Assembly (NCBI GenBank): GCA_001600635.1
Contig: BCKL01000011.1
Span: 125,383-189,382, forward strand
Reading direction: 5' to 3'
Source of the DNA: Leucosporidium creatinivorum
Taxonomy: Eukaryota; Basidiomycota; Microbotryomycetes; Leucosporidiales; Leucosporidiaceae
DNA length: 64,000 nucleotides
This document shows positions 24,526 to 35,985 of the stretch, piece by piece (positions within the stretch are counted from its first letter, which is position 1; every line of letters begins with the position of its first letter). Both the position numbers and the translations under genes were made by a program. Below the pieces are notes generated by a model, which searched no databases, was not told the origin of the DNA, and worked only from the letters and a program-made list of their open reading frames with translations.

Positions 24526-25621
24526 CTACTTCTGAGCCAAACGTTGACTGACACCGTTGATCTGGGACAGCCTGCGCCGGAGCGCAGAATCATTCGTCCC
24601 CTGACCCAAAGCCGCCAGCTGCACGTCGCTCAGCACGCCAACAAGCACCGCGACAATCTTGACCACCTCGTCATGATCCTTCTCGTCGGGTTCTCGAGCG
24701 CCGTATTTTGCTCGAGCGAGGTGTTGTTCGTAGAGCTCGACGAGGGGGGTGAGGGCTGTTGGGATGGGAGAGGGGCGGACGGCGAGGAGGGAAGGGAGGT
24801 AGGAGAGGGAGGCGGCCGCCCGTGGTCGTCTTGCGGGGCGAGAAGGGTCGGGAAGGAGTGGGGTGCAGATGGCGTCTGTTTGAGGTGGAGAGAGGGAGGT
24901 GAGCGATGAGGAGACGGTTCGAATGAGGGCTGTGATTGCTTACCCATGATTTCGACGGTCGATAGAATGGCAGAGCGGAAGTTGGTGTTTTCGTACTCGG
25001 TTCCTGTGAGCGAGTGCGCAAGGTTAGCCAGGCTGCAGGGAGTTCGGCGCACGAGGACCGAACGAACCTGGTCGGCCCCATCCCTGTTGCTGTCTCCCTT
25101 TCGGCTGAGAGATGTTGGCGATAACGGCCGCTCGGTCGTACTCGTTCGAGATGAGCTCGTGCGCTTTCTGTGAAGAGCGAAGGCGTGAGCGAGCTGTCTC
25201 TGCGCCGAAACGGCCCATTCCGGCTCACCTTAGGCACGTCCGATTTGCCGATGGGTAGGTAGCCCTTGGGGATGGAAGAGAGGATGCTTCTGCCCGAGAT
25301 GGCTCTCGAAGCCAGAATGGCGAAGCCCAGGACGATCTACAGCTCTCTTGTCAGCTGGGACGTCAAGCTCGGAGTCTCAGCGTAACTCACCACAACAACA
25401 TAGGTACCAAAGGTGATGATAGTATCGCTGACCTTGCTCGCCCTGTTGCTGCGAAGTAGCTGGAGCGCGATATCGAAGAGAGAAGCGAGGAGGGCGACGG
25501 CGATGAGGAGCAAGAGGAATCCGAGCGCGATTTGACGCAAGACGGCCCAGATGGTACGTAGGATCTTGTGAGGATACTTTGGCTGCGGTAGGCGAGTCTG
25601 TGGTGGTGGGTAAGACGACAT
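24526..25621 (-). CDS. DLT1: Dlt1-like two-TM membrane protein
   Basis: Resembles yeast Dlt1 (defect at low temperature), a membrane protein of unclear role. It begins MSSYPPPQTRLPQPKYPHKI. TM1 is ALGFLLLLIAVALLASLFDI; an SDTIITFGTYVVV segment starts TM2, which continues after an intron as IVLGFAILASRAISGR, followed by ILSSIPKGYLPIGKSDVPK. The soluble part has KAHELISNEYDRAAVIANIS and a helix TALTPLVELYEQHLARAKYG. The last intron, with its donor just after the codons for VEIM, shifts the frame of the final exon to one that ends VNGVSQRLAQK (in genomic sense, INGVSQRLAQK) at 24526. The start lies only 82 bp from the divergent P1 gene, a very compact shared promoter. Confidence 0.75.
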
Positions 25622-25703
25622 GGTCGAATTTGGGCAGAGGTCAAGAGGTGGAGCTCGAGAGCTCGAGGGTTGTCCTTCGTTCTAATCGCTCTACTCGCCT
25701 CGA

Positions 25704-27243
25704 ATGCCTAGTCTGGTGGACAACGTACCCGGTCTCGCCGAGAAATGCGCCTATCAAACGCCCGCCGAGTTCATGGCTGCTCATTACACTGCTCTTGCAG
25801 CGAAGCAGGCGAGAGGGACCGCGCTCGCAGAGCCACAACAGCCGGCCCCTTCTCGAGCTGATGCAGCAGCAGGACCTTCGACGACCTCCAAGAAGCGCAA
25901 AGCAGTCGATCCGCCGCCTGAGGAGTGGCCATGGTGCCCTGCAGACACTGCGAGACCTCTCTATACCTCTGCCGACTTCAACACGCCATTCGCGACGGAG
26001 GAGCAGGTTCGCAGGTAGGTCACGAGCTTCAGAGTCAGTTATATAGATGCTGATTCATTCCCTGCATAGCTGGTACACTCGCTTCAAGCACATCGTCGGT
26101 CCGAGCTCTTTCGCGCTCTCGGCGTTCGGCGCTGACTTCTCTCCTACAGCTGAGCAAGCGGAACTTCTACGTCGTACAAGAGCATCGTAAGTCTCATCGA
26201 ACCTTCGCGCGAGAGACGGAGCTGACTTCCTGGCCAACAGACGCCACGGCGAACCACTGGGACCTTCGGATTCAGCTGGACGGCGGACTCGTCTCGTTCT
26301 GCATCCCCAAAGGGCTCTTCGACTTTGAGGAGGGACCCGAGCGTCGATATGTGGTGTGGCAGCCGGTCCACCCGATCACGGATTGTCTCGTCGAGGGCGG
26401 TTCGGTCGGCGATAAGAAGGTCGACGATCTCGGCTTGTATACGGTGAGTCGGGGACTCTGTGAGCTAGCTCGCAAGCTGATCTGTTTGTCTAAAGATGAT
26501 GGAGACCCTTAGCAAGGCCAAGAAACGAGCTGATATCCGCAAGCAGGGCTTCGACGATACCGAGACGACCGACGACGATGAGGATGCTCAACCCGAGGAT
26601 GAGAAGCAGGAGGATCTTTTTGCTCAAGGTAGATCTTGAAGACCTCACATTCTGCTTCCTGCGCTGACCAGTCGTGCGGTAGCCTTTTACTACACCATGT
26701 TCCAGCCGCTCGGCTCTCGCTGGGGCCAGCCTGCTCCTCCCTCGCCTCGCAAGGATCCACGAAAAGGCCGCGCCTTCGTTATCGAGCTAGTGAGTTCCTT
26801 TTCTCCTTCTCATAGACAGTCCACGCGGCTGACATGCTCTCTCCGTCGCAGAATGGAACCCGCTTCAAGGGCGTTCGGCTCCACTTCTTTCGCAACCCCG
26901 GCGACATCAAGTACCAGCGCTCAAAGTCCGTTCCCTCTCCAGAGCTAGTAATTCTGTCTAGCTGACCTTCTCGATGAATAACCCTCCCACTTAGGGGCGA
27001 CCGATTCCCCGAGGTGAGCTCGCTCGTTCGGCTTTCGCATGCTTGAACCTGGCTGATCATCCGCGTCGCCTACAGTATATGGTGAGCATCCACAAGGGGT
27101 CACCTCCCACCGTAAAGGACACCTCCTTCGGCAAAAAATCGATCCTCACCGGCCGCACGATGGAACAAGTCCGCGCCGGTCGCGCCGAGCAGGAGCATTT
27201 GGTGAGAGAGAGCCGCGACGGCAAGAGGCATAGGGGGGAGTAG
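25704..27243 (+). CDS. LigD-type 3'-phosphoesterase-like protein, paralogue P1
   Basis: Resembles the N-terminal phosphoesterase domain of bacterial LigD, found alone in some fungi and archaea, which trims 3'-phosphates or ribonucleotides at DNA ends. The N-terminus has YQTPAEFMAAHYTALAA, shared with P3, then a Pro/Lys linker. The domain core is LSKRNFYVVQEHHATANHWD followed by LRIQLDGGLVSFCIPKGLF; it keeps the H-x5-H-x-D-x-R pattern of the active site. A second His occurs in WQPVHPIT. Then come LVEGGSVGDKKVDDLGLY, an acidic insert (TETTDDDEDAQPEDEKQEDL), a Trp/Gly-rich stretch and a final segment ILTGRTMEQVRAGRAEQEHL. About nine exons. Function is inferred from the motif only. The 3' end of this gene is also present as a relic at 52350-52414. 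Confidence 0.62.
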
Positions 27244-27407
27244 GACCGTGTGTAGACTGCTGTGGGTTCGTAGTTGCACTCAGCGCCATTCACGAGGTGA
27301 CACTTCCTGCACCGACGAGCGACAAGCGAGCCGCTCGCTCTCTCCGACATCTCTCGAGCACGAGTAGACGACTTCACGGCACACGATGCATTGTACACAA
27401 AAGACCG

Positions 27408-28750
27408 CTACACTATCAATCCAAACGCCTTGGCCATCGCCTCCAGCGCCTGCACCCTCTGCTTCAGCCCCTCGTTCTCCGTCTCCAGCTCCTTGTTCCG
27501 CTCCTCCAACTCCCCAAGTCGCTCCTGCTTGCGCTGACGAGACTTGCGAGCCGACAGCGTGTTCTGTAGCCTCTTGCGCTCGACAGCAGCAGCAATGTCC
27601 TCGGGGATGGCGTCCTCCGGCGAAACCTCGTTTGACGACTTCGCAGCCTCCGAGTCGGGGCTGGCGCTCGTCCGGCCGCGCTTGGCCAGCTCGCGCTCGA
27701 CGGCGGCTGTCTTGCGCTTCTTGGAGGTGGTAGAGTCGACGAGGTAGTTGCGAGAGCGGATGGGAGCGTCCATGGGGACAAGCTGGGTCGCAGGACCGCG
27801 GAAGCCAGTCCCTCGGCGACTCGTCTTGACGGCAGGGGCCTTCTCAGAGGTGGTAGAGGTCGATGTAGTCGGTGGAGGAGGAGCAGGCGTGAGCGAGGAG
27901 ATGGAGATTGGGAGGGAGGGCAGGGCAGGTAAAGCGGGACTGCGGAGCAGCATCGTCTCCAGGCTGGACGGAGGAGCGAGTGCTGGCGTAGGAGCGAACG
28001 TGTAGGAGGTGTTGGGGAACAGCGACGGATAGCTGAGGTCGAAGGGAGGAGTGGCGGTTCCCGCGTCGCTGGCGAAGATGGGCGAGTTGAGGAACTCGGA
28101 GAAGGGGCTGTCTTGCTCCAATCCGAGCGGCGACTCGAGGCTGCCGTCCAGCGCGAACGGGTTGCCGCCGTTGAGCGATGTATGAGGCGAGTAGGACGGT
28201 GGGTTTGAGAGGGAGGTAGTCACGGAAGTGAGGGCGAAAGCGTAGGTGTCGAAGGAGGACGGGAGAGCCGAGCTGTCCGCCGACGAAGAGTCGAAGGTGC
28301 CGTGCCGAAGGTCTGTTCGTGGAGAACGTCATTAGCGCTGTAGTCTGGCTCAAGGATAAAGCCCAAGCTCACCTCCACCGAAAGGCTTGAGAGGCTCGGC
28401 GTTGGCTCCGTTCTTTTGAGATTCATGTCCGCCGTCGAGCTCGATGAGTCCGAACGGGTTGTCGAAGGCGAGGTGGTTGTTTACAGGGAGGTCGATGTCT
28501 GCCGACGCCGTGGGAGAAGCGTCGGTCGAACCGAGAGTCGAGTCGAGGTTACCGAGAGGGAAGAGGGACGATTGCAGGGGCCGAGGGACGTCCGAGATGG
28601 TGCTCGAAGCGTCCGCATGATGAGGTACAGTTGCAAGGCGTTGCGAGCTTAGTTGTCGCGCGAAGCCTTCGAGGTCGCCGGTGCTGGCGAGCTCTGCTGA
28701 GGCGCCATGGCGGGGGGGAAGAGAGCTGAGGAGCTGTAGAAGGTCTGCAT
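27408..28750 (-). CDS. Gcn4-like bZIP transcription factor A1
   Basis: Nuclear bZIP regulator. The C-terminal basic region RLQNTLSARKSRQRKQERL, with N..AA/SARKSR as in Gcn4/Cpc1, precedes a leucine zipper (LGELEERNKELETENEGLK, then QRVQALEAM). Upstream are VPMDAPIRSRNYLVDSTTSK and an acidic Ser/Pro-rich region with SLESPLGLEQDSPFSEF, probably activation domains. The main frame spans two exons with a 60-65 nt intron near 28310-28375. It has no in-frame ATG: the only ATG at the front (28750) opens a 33-codon frame, MQTFYSSSALFPPAM..., ending in TAA before the bZIP frame is reached. A C7 run (28712-28718, complement) could allow a -1 shift into the bZIP frame; alternatives are an uORF plus an unseen start. 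Near-identical to A2. Confidence 0.75.
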
Positions 28751-29455
28751 GATAATCTTGGGGTGGGGGGTGATCGTTGCTGTTGGTGTGTAGAGCTGTA
28801 GATCAGCTCACTGCTCTGCAAGCCTACAGAAAGCCTTATCGGTCTCTCCACGCGGGCCCACGGCTGCTAGCTCTGCCGTCGGCCACACACCAAGCTGTAG
28901 TGGACTCACTTTAGGTAGTGAGGGATTGGGACCGCTTGACAGGTACGAGGGGTTGAGCGCTGTAGGTTGACAGAGGGGAAACTACGGTTCTGGACTGTTG
29001 GAGACCACTAGGCTTGAGGAGCTGGAAGGGCTGAGGGAGCTGGGGAGGGCGAGAGCAGAAGGGAGACTGCTCTGTAGAACTCTCGAGGTCGGAGAGGCTG
29101 CTGCTGTAGGCTTGTAGGCTGTGTGCCGAGGCTGAGGGAAGTGCAAGAGAGCAAGCCTGTTCGACCCTTGGAGACCAGCGCCCGGCTCGGATCCGAGCGC
29201 TCCAAGTCGACTCATTTCCCAAGTTCCCGCGCGTTAGGCCTTTTTCTGACGTGATGTGCAGAGCTGGAGGTTGCGATGGAGATTGCAAAGCACAAGGGAG
29301 ATGTACGAGAGCAGAAGGCGATGAGCGAGATGGTGAACGCTCGCTCTCACCCCTTCGCCGAGGAGAGGAGCGCCGAGCCGAGCACTGGAAGATCAAGCGA
29401 GGCGATTCCCTTCCGTTCCAGACTATTCATATGTGAATCAAGCTAAGCTACAGAA
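28751..29455. promoter_or_regulatory. Upstream region and leader of bZIP A1
   Basis: About 700 bp between A1 and the 3' end of P2. On the minus strand a GTGAGT donor (near 28910) and a TCTACAG acceptor (near 28796) define a likely leader intron; both are conserved in the A2 copy. The leader exon contains short open frames that differ in frame between copies A1 and A2, which argues that it is untranslated. CTACAG/CTGTAG motifs recur throughout. Confidence 0.55.
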
Positions 29456-31172
29456 CTAATCGCTATCATCCAAGCTCCTCCTGCTCCTCACAGTCGGCCT
29501 CGGCCTCGGCGTCGACCTCGTTAAGCGCTCAGCCATGACCCACGCCCTATCCTCGGGAGCTACAGCAACGACAATCTCGTCCTCCGGCTTATCAGGAGCA
29601 TCGTTCCAAGGCCTCCTCCCCTTGACTCCCGCCTCCCATTTGCGCGCGAGGGGAGGGTTCCAAGCGTACCAGTCTTCGGCGACGGTCGTCGATTTCTCCT
29701 TGTCGGCAGCAATCTCCTCCATCGAGCGGTCGGTGAGGAGAGAGCGCTTGTACGACGGAAAGATGATTCCAGAGGATCCAGGGCGATCGTCGAGGTTGAA
29801 GTACCACTGCGTTGGGGGCAGAAAGTCAGCGGAGGCCAGCGCCGAGAGAGCAAATTCACGGCTCACCTGGTGCTGGAAGCGGCGAGGGATCTCGGGAGGC
29901 CCGTACTTGTTACTGTGTGGGTCATTAACACTCTGTCAGCTTCAACGCAGGCAGCACAGAAGCGAGAGCAGACGCACGTGGTGTTCTTGCGCAGAGACGA
30001 CCAGCGCTGGAATTGAAGGCGCACGCCCTGGTGACGGTAGCCGTTCTGCGGAGGGTAAGAGGGGGTTCAGCTTTACCTAAGCCGCGCTCTTCAGCACCAG
30101 GCTCACCAGCTCGAGGACAAAGCCGCGACGATCGCCCGTGTCTTCGGCGGCAGGCTGACCAGGCTGACCCCAGCGAGGTGGGAGAGGAAGGAAAGAGCCG
30201 TGGTAGAACGCTGCAGCGATATACCTGGTCAGCGCAAATGCTCTGAGCCCGCTAAGTAACGGAGGAGAAGCCCACCTTCAGCAAACAGAGTCTCCTGCTT
30301 CTCGTCCTCAGCCTCGCCGGGCTCGCCCTCGCTATCTCCCTCCTCCTCGGTCGTTGTATCGTCACTGAAGCCTTGCTTGCGAATAGCAGCCTTCTCTTTC
30401 TTCCTCTTCTTGACCTCGCTCGTCCTCGGCAGCACCTGTAGACCGCTCTTCGGGTCAGCTCTCCTTCCAGACTTCCTCTCGGCGATGCACCACCACTCAC
30501 CTTGTACTCGCCAATGTCCTCGCACATGGTCACTCCCATTCCACCCCCATCCAAAAGCGCAATGTTGACCGCCCTAGGCTGCTCCTCCAACGCCAGACGT
30601 CCCCACTTCATATCGTCGCCCTCGCCGATTCTCGGCGCTCGCGAGAGGCCGTCTTTGGAGGGGATGCAGAAAGTCACGAGTTGGTTGTCGAGCTGGAGGC
30701 GGAGGTCGAAGTGCTGGGGGTGTGTAGCGGGGTCTGCGCGAAGAGGAAGACGGGTCAGCGCGAGGTGAGAGGAATGCTCGGCGAAGGACCACGACTGACG
30801 ATGGCGCTGCAAGACGAAGAAGTTGCGCTTCCTCAACGCAGGGTGCTCCTTCATCCATCTGTAACAGAGTAAGAGAGTGATCAGTCTGCAACTTACCCCT
30901 GCAGCGAGCCACGCCTCACCCTTTGACCTGTGCGACCGACCAGTCGGGGGTGAGGAAGTCCTTCGGGACGAAGCGACGGCGAACGGGGACAGTTGCAGTA
31001 GGCTGCGGGAGTGCTTGCTTCTTAGAGGTAGGTTCTTAGAGGTAGGAGAGGCGAGAGCAGAAGCGGCTCGTTTCGAGGTAGTCGACGTGCTGGCGGCGGA
31101 AGGCGAATCGAAGGGCTCGCGAGGAGCTGCCGAGGCGTTTGAAGGGGTGCGGAAGGGCTCAGTGGGTCCCAT
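29456..31172 (-). pseudogene. LigD-type phosphoesterase-like paralogue P2, frameshifted in exon 1
   Basis: Inverted near-identical copy of P4. It begins MGPTEPFRTPSNASAAPREP. The domain core reads QHFDLRLQLDNQLVTFCIPS, and then EEQPRAVNIALLDGGG, where the family's second His motif is replaced. The acidic segment and the C-terminal block YKRSLLTDRSMEEIAADKEK are intact. In exon 1 a 14-nt unit (AACCTACCTCTAAG, minus-strand sense, around 31021-31048) is duplicated in tandem; P4 has one unit. The shift leads to a stop at the beginning of exon 2, so the product would lack the whole catalytic domain unless splicing or translation avoids it. The rest of the gene keeps normal splice sites, including the GTGAGC donor that P4 has lost. 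Either a young pseudogene or a sequence error. Confidence 0.6.
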
Positions 31173-31465
31173 GTGCGCTACGGAGCTGCCGTGTTACAGC
31201 AAGCCGAGCGAGAGACAAGTGAAGCGAGCGGAAAGTGAGCGGCAGGAAGGCAAGAACCGAAATCGGCTTCGACGGCTCTCTCCCTTCTCCTTCATCTTTC
31301 GCTCCGCTTCGACTCGTCGCTTTCACCTTCCCCCTTTCGCTGTAGGAGGGTAGCTCAAACTCGTACAGCTCTACAGCACTAAGCTCCGACCAGTCAGCAA
31401 ATTCTGCGACACTCTCGGGCCCTCCGCCAGCGTCTGTCCTCTCGCCGCGTCTCACAGCTCGAGCC
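31173..31465. promoter_or_regulatory. Divergent promoter of P2 and the F-box gene
   Basis: About 290 bp between start codons. The P2-side ~190 bp are conserved in front of P4 (48230-48409) with over 90% identity; the F-box-side part is unique here. The X repeat therefore ends inside this promoter. Confidence 0.6.
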
Positions 31466-32985
31466 ATGGCGACTGTAGAAGAGCAGAGCAGGTGAGTAAG
31501 GATAGCAGAGCAGTGTCAAAGTGGCGTGTAGCTGATCTCACTGCTCCAACACAGCCCCAGCATCCCCTCCCTCCCCACCGAAATCCTCGCGCACATCGCC
31601 TCCTTCCTCACGCCCTCGCCCACTCGCGGTTGGCTCCCCGGGACTCGAGGAAAGCAATACAGGCAGTGGAAAGAACAGCACAAGGTCATTACTTCTCTCC
31701 AGCTCGTCGATCGACGCTTCGCAGCTGTGTGCCGACCTCTGGTCTGGCGCACCGTGTGCTTCTCGTCGGAGGATCGACAGCACAAGGGCCCAGCCACTCT
31801 CTACGCGCTGGAAGAAGTCCACCCAATCGTCGCCGAACTTCGCTGGGAGATGGGAGAGGGCACCTACACCGACATGTCGCCGCTTTTCCTCCCCTTCCTC
31901 ACCAACCTCGCCTCCCTCGCTTTGCTCCAAGTCGACGAAAGTGGGGACTATCCTATCACAGTGGCGACGTCTCTCACGAAAGCCATTCGCACACTCCCTC
32001 ATCTGCGTAGCCTGCAGCTCGACGAGTACAACGATTTGCAGGATGCAGCTTTCGACCTCGGCGCCGAGCTGCCCCAGCTGCGCTGCCTCACGCTCGGAAC
32101 CTGGTGGATCCACGAGTATGGACGGAAGCTCCCTGCAGTTGCTGGAGATCTACACTACACAGAGGACTGCGAGGTCTTTTGGGGCGTCCGAGACGCCCGT
32201 GCCATCGCCGAATCCCTTCCCCTCTTGCATCACCTCACCCTCGACTGTTACTTGGCTACTCCTCGCTCTACATCTTCACCCAAAGTCTCTGTTGGCATTG
32301 ATCCGCTGCTTTCGGAGCTGCTGGGAGCGCATTCGGTGCAGGTCCGTTGAAAGCGAAGGTTCCGCCTCCCCTTCCGAGCTCTACTGACCTTTTCTCATAC
32401 GTAGGCGCGATCTGAATTTCCTCTCGAAAGTCTCACCCTCAGGAAGCTTGATCTCTTAGACTCGGAGGAGCTTCTGGGGTTCTTGAAAACCCTAGCTCCG
32501 TGCACCTCGCTCCAGACCCTCGCTTTCACCGACTGTTCATCCTACGAAAACGACAATACGGCACCCTGGCGCACGCTTCAGATGCCTCAAGTCAACAGCG
32601 TGAGAATCACGATGCAGGAACCACCTGTACGTTTTCTCAGATCGTCGGCCGCTTGTTGCTGGGTGCTGACTCGCTCACCGTATGCTCGCAGTCCGAGCCT
32701 CTCCCTCTCCAAGCCCTCCTCAGCGCCTTCCCCAACCTCGCCTACCTCGATATCTCGGACGTTCTCAACCCTCTCGCCACGCTCAACGCCCCGCTCAACA
32801 CCCTCGCCGGCCTCCCCGCCGAGGTCCTCATGCTCCTCAAGTTCGCCCGAGAGCAGACCTCCATCCAACGCCTCGTCATCCGCTTCCCGAAGAAGAACAA
32901 GATCCTACGCTGCTGGAGAATCGAGGACGATGAGGCGGAGAAGGGAAGCTACGGCTTTGCTCGCGAGCTGTGCAGGGAGTGGTAG
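31466..32985 (+). CDS. F-box/LRR-like protein
   Basis: Probable substrate receptor of an SCF ubiquitin ligase. Exon 1 gives MATVEEQSS, then PSIPSLPTEILAHIASFLTP, a typical F-box start, followed by QLVDRRFAAVCRPLVWRTV. The rest consists of Leu-rich segments (LASLALLQVDES, HLRSLQLDEYNDL, LLHHLTLDCYLA, SLTLRKLDLLDSEELL, NLAYLDISDVL) that look like irregular LRRs. It ends FARELCREW. Four exons. A 5'-truncated paralogue of its last exons lies at 47486-48075 beside P4, so the P-gene/F-box pair was duplicated together. The target is unknown. Confidence 0.7.
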
Positions 32986-33705
32986 TCGAGGTGCGCCGAG
33001 AGGCTGTTGACTTCTCAAAGCTTTCGCTGACCTAAGGCTATACAGGGCGAGACGCAAATGTGGAGCTTTACGTACGATACTGTAGACTGGAACCCAACGC
33101 ACTGGTAGTTGGCCCTCAGAGCTCGCTGCTCGGCGGGCTAGTCAGTTCGGCGAGAGGCTGCTGTTCACGTCTCGGAGCGATACTCGCCGCTGGCGAGCTC
33201 AGAAGTCTACAAATTTTGTGCACTCGATAGCGAGCGAGGCCGCTGTACATTCACCTGGACCCTTCACGGCGAAGGGAAGTCTCTCGGCGATGGGGAGTGA
33301 GACAGCGGATCTTGTTCGACGTCGCCGCTCGAGACACTTCGGCTCCTCCGGGAATTGATGTGCTGATTTACTAGGACTCGCGCAGCCGTCCGAGCGGACT
33401 GTTGGAGTGCGTTGGCGCCTTCCGCGATGGCTGCGAAGCTCGACCGAGCTAGTAAGTAGCCTTCGCAGCGAGGGGAGGGAGGGTGGCTTGGGGAGGAGGG
33501 GGAGCGGTCAAGAGGGAGCGTCTGGTAGTCATGATGAAGTGGAGCCTCGAGTCGAACGCCGAGCTCGCCAGCTTCCCGTTTCGGGGAGTCGTCTCTCGAC
33601 GGTCCAGCCCTCTCTCGCCAGCCTCTCGACGCCTCGACTTGGCCCTCGTTCAACTTCTCGCTTTTCGCCTCAATCTCTCGTCTTGCTTGCTTTCGACTCG
33701 TCTAC
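32986..33705. other. Intergenic region upstream of the fucosyltransferase-like gene
   Basis: About 720 bp. There are overlapping short open frames on both strands but no splice pattern or recognisable domain. The last 150 bp are C/T-rich on the plus strand and probably form the leader of the next gene. Confidence 0.5.
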
Positions 33706-35698
33706 ATGAACCATCGGGGTTCTCTCTCCCGATCCCAGTACGAGGAATCGCTCAGGCGGCGCTCCTCGGTCCTCACTGCTCTCGCCCAAGTCGCCCCCTC
33801 ACGGCGGACTCCGTATCGAGTGCTCCTCCTCGTACGTAGCTCGCTACAGCCGGTTGGAGCAGTACAGGAAGCTGACTCTCAATCCTCTCAATCCCCTACA
33901 GGCCCTCATCTGTTTGTCGACCATCCTCCTCTTCTTTCACGCTACGCCGCACGAAACACGCGCCCAGATCAGCACCCTCTCGCGCTCGTCGCTGCAGCGA
34001 TTGCAGGACTCGGCCGCTGCTGCTGCATTCGCCGCCAAGAATGCTGTAGGACCTTGGAAGGAGACCACGTCCTGCGATACGCCCGAGTGGAGGGACGCCG
34101 CCAACCGCGAGGGAGGAGCCGAATCGCTGCTCGTCGAGGAGGAGCAGCCACACTACCAGTACCCGCCGTTGCTGCACGCTCCGGCCAAGGGCTACGGTGC
34201 GCTGAGTAGGACGGACAATCCATGGAGGGAGCGCTTCTTGGTACCGCTCTACGCTTGCAACGAGCAGGAGACGGGAAGTCAGATGCATGTTCGCCAGCTG
34301 CTGCACCTCGCCAAGGCCACCAATAGGACACTGGTACTGCCGAACTGGGGCTTTGGAGTAAGTAGATGCCGCCGCTGCTGCTACAGCGAGAGCTGACCCT
34401 TCGCCGAACCTTTCGCAGATTCCGACGATCAGCAACTGCCGCCCTTACTCTTTCGACACCATCTACGAGACCGAGTCGACCAACTCGGTCGGCCTGTGGT
34501 CTGTACCGTACCGTACATGGCTCGCCTGGGTGCAGCGGAAGCAGCAGCGGACCAAGATCGACGCAAGGTGAGCTTCGCACGCCGATTTAGCTACTCGGCC
34601 CAGAATTGACGCCTCGTCGTCTCACGTCGCAGGATCAGCGTGATCTTCTTCCGCGACACGCACAAGGTGCTCGCCAACTCGATTGCCACCTCGGACGCTG
34701 GCATCCTCGAGGAGGGCTGCGTGCCCGTCGACCCCTTCCGCATCGAGGACCCTCCCCTCTACATCGCAACAGACGGCCAGACCTACCTCTCCACCGTCGT
34801 CAACAAGCTTCGCGAGACGGACCACCTCCAAACCCTCTTCGTCATCTTCAACCACTACTCCGACTTCCGCATCAAAGGCGACGTCCTCTTCCCCGACCCC
34901 CTCATGCAGGCTCGGCCGAAGGAGTGGGGTCTATGGGTCGGAGCCTCGTGGCCTCAGTGGAACTACTCTACGCAGGTCAACACCATGTTCGACATTGCTC
35001 GCCACAGGCTGCCCGACCGCTACGCCGCCATGCAATGGCGTATGGAGCTCATGCCGCCCAAGACCCTCACCAAGTGCGCCGACATGTTCGCCGAGTCGAT
35101 CATCTCGGGTATGCGGGAGCAGGGGCTGTCGACCATCTACGTGGCGAGTGACATGCCGTTAGGCAAGGACCGCAAGAAGTCGAAGAGCGCAAGCTTCAAC
35201 GCTCCCGAGGTTGCTCAGGCGAGGGAGAGTGTCGACCACCTCGTCTTCCGATTGAACGAGGCTAGCTTCCACGTCAAGACTTGGAACGACGTCAAGCCCC
35301 ACGATGGAGATGAGGTGAGTTTCGAGCGTTTGGCATTCTCGGCGATGGCTCTGCAGGTGCTGACCATCCCCTTCGCTACAGGGAGCCATCGACGGCTTGG
35401 CAGAGGGAGGAAGTGGTATCTTCGACAAGCTGATACTGGGTAGTGCGGAGCATCTATGGGGCGCCAACCCTCATTGTGGCTTCAAATCCTCCTTCCTCGT
35501 ACGTCGAACCGCTCCTCATCTTCCTCTCGAGCCTCTCGCTGATGCTTGTTTGTCTACTTACAGGGCTCCATCCAAACACTACGACAAGACCGGATAGGAG
35601 ATCCTACAGAGACGGACTGGGAGAAGTTGGCGGTAACATGGGTCGGCGAGCCGATCAAGCAGCGGTTCTGGTGGCACGTCAAGGGTGGCCAGCTGTAG
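33706..35698 (+). CDS. Type II membrane protein, O-fucosyltransferase-like
   Basis: Likely Golgi glycosyltransferase. A short Arg/Ser-rich cytoplasmic tail (MNHRGSLSRSQYEESLRRRS) leads to a signal anchor around YRVLLLALICLSTILLFF, completed by splicing. The luminal part has a stem, then RERFLVPLYACNEQETGSQM, HVRQLLHLAKATNRTLVLPN (the N-terminal phosphate-binding type motif of O-FucT proteins), a long middle region and YAAMQWRMELMPP, resembling the xQWRxE motif of GDP-fucose protein O-fucosyltransferases. Late segments are LSTIYVASDMPLG and FDKLILGSAEHLWGANP, the latter like the D/S-x-x-x-C/A site near the C-terminus. It ends FWWHVKGGQL. Six exons. The donor sugar is not proven by sequence. 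Confidence 0.55.
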
Positions 35699-35985
35699 CG
35701 CATAGTCAGTACTATCATTATTAGAGCTCATACATCATCATCTTCAGGCAGCAGGGCAAGAGAGGCGGGCTCGGCGATGTTTGAGGTTCGGCGATGAGCA
35801 CTCGCTCAAGATCCAGCTCGGGGCGAAGTTAGCGAGGCTCAGCTCACTCAGTCACACTGCTGCTCACCACTCGCCACTCTACCTGATCCCGAGTCGAACC
35901 TCAGGAGAGATGAAAGGCCGCTCGCGAGGCCAAATCCCTTCTTGCCTCTCGCCTAATTTTGCTCGCTTCGCCTCGCATCTACGCC

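Larger units (their letters stand above)
27210..31400. repeat. Inverted repeat X', left copy
   Basis: This 4.2 kb segment is the inverted counterpart of about 48180-52420. It carries bZIP A1 and P2 on the minus strand, and its outer edges reach into the last codons of P1 (27180-27243) and the promoter of the F-box gene (~31390). Coding cores look well over 90% identical, and even the promoter between P2 and A1 aligns almost base for base. Similarity falls off at both edges. Paired positions add up to about 79570-79582, so only small indels separate the copies. Confidence 0.9.

Noticed and set aside
27408-28750. HAC1-type unconventional intron as the explanation for the bZIP A frame problem
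   Set aside because: The bZIP sequence is Gcn4-like, not Hac1/Xbp1-like, and I could not find a pair of Ire1-type stem-loops in the first exon. It remains a formal alternative.
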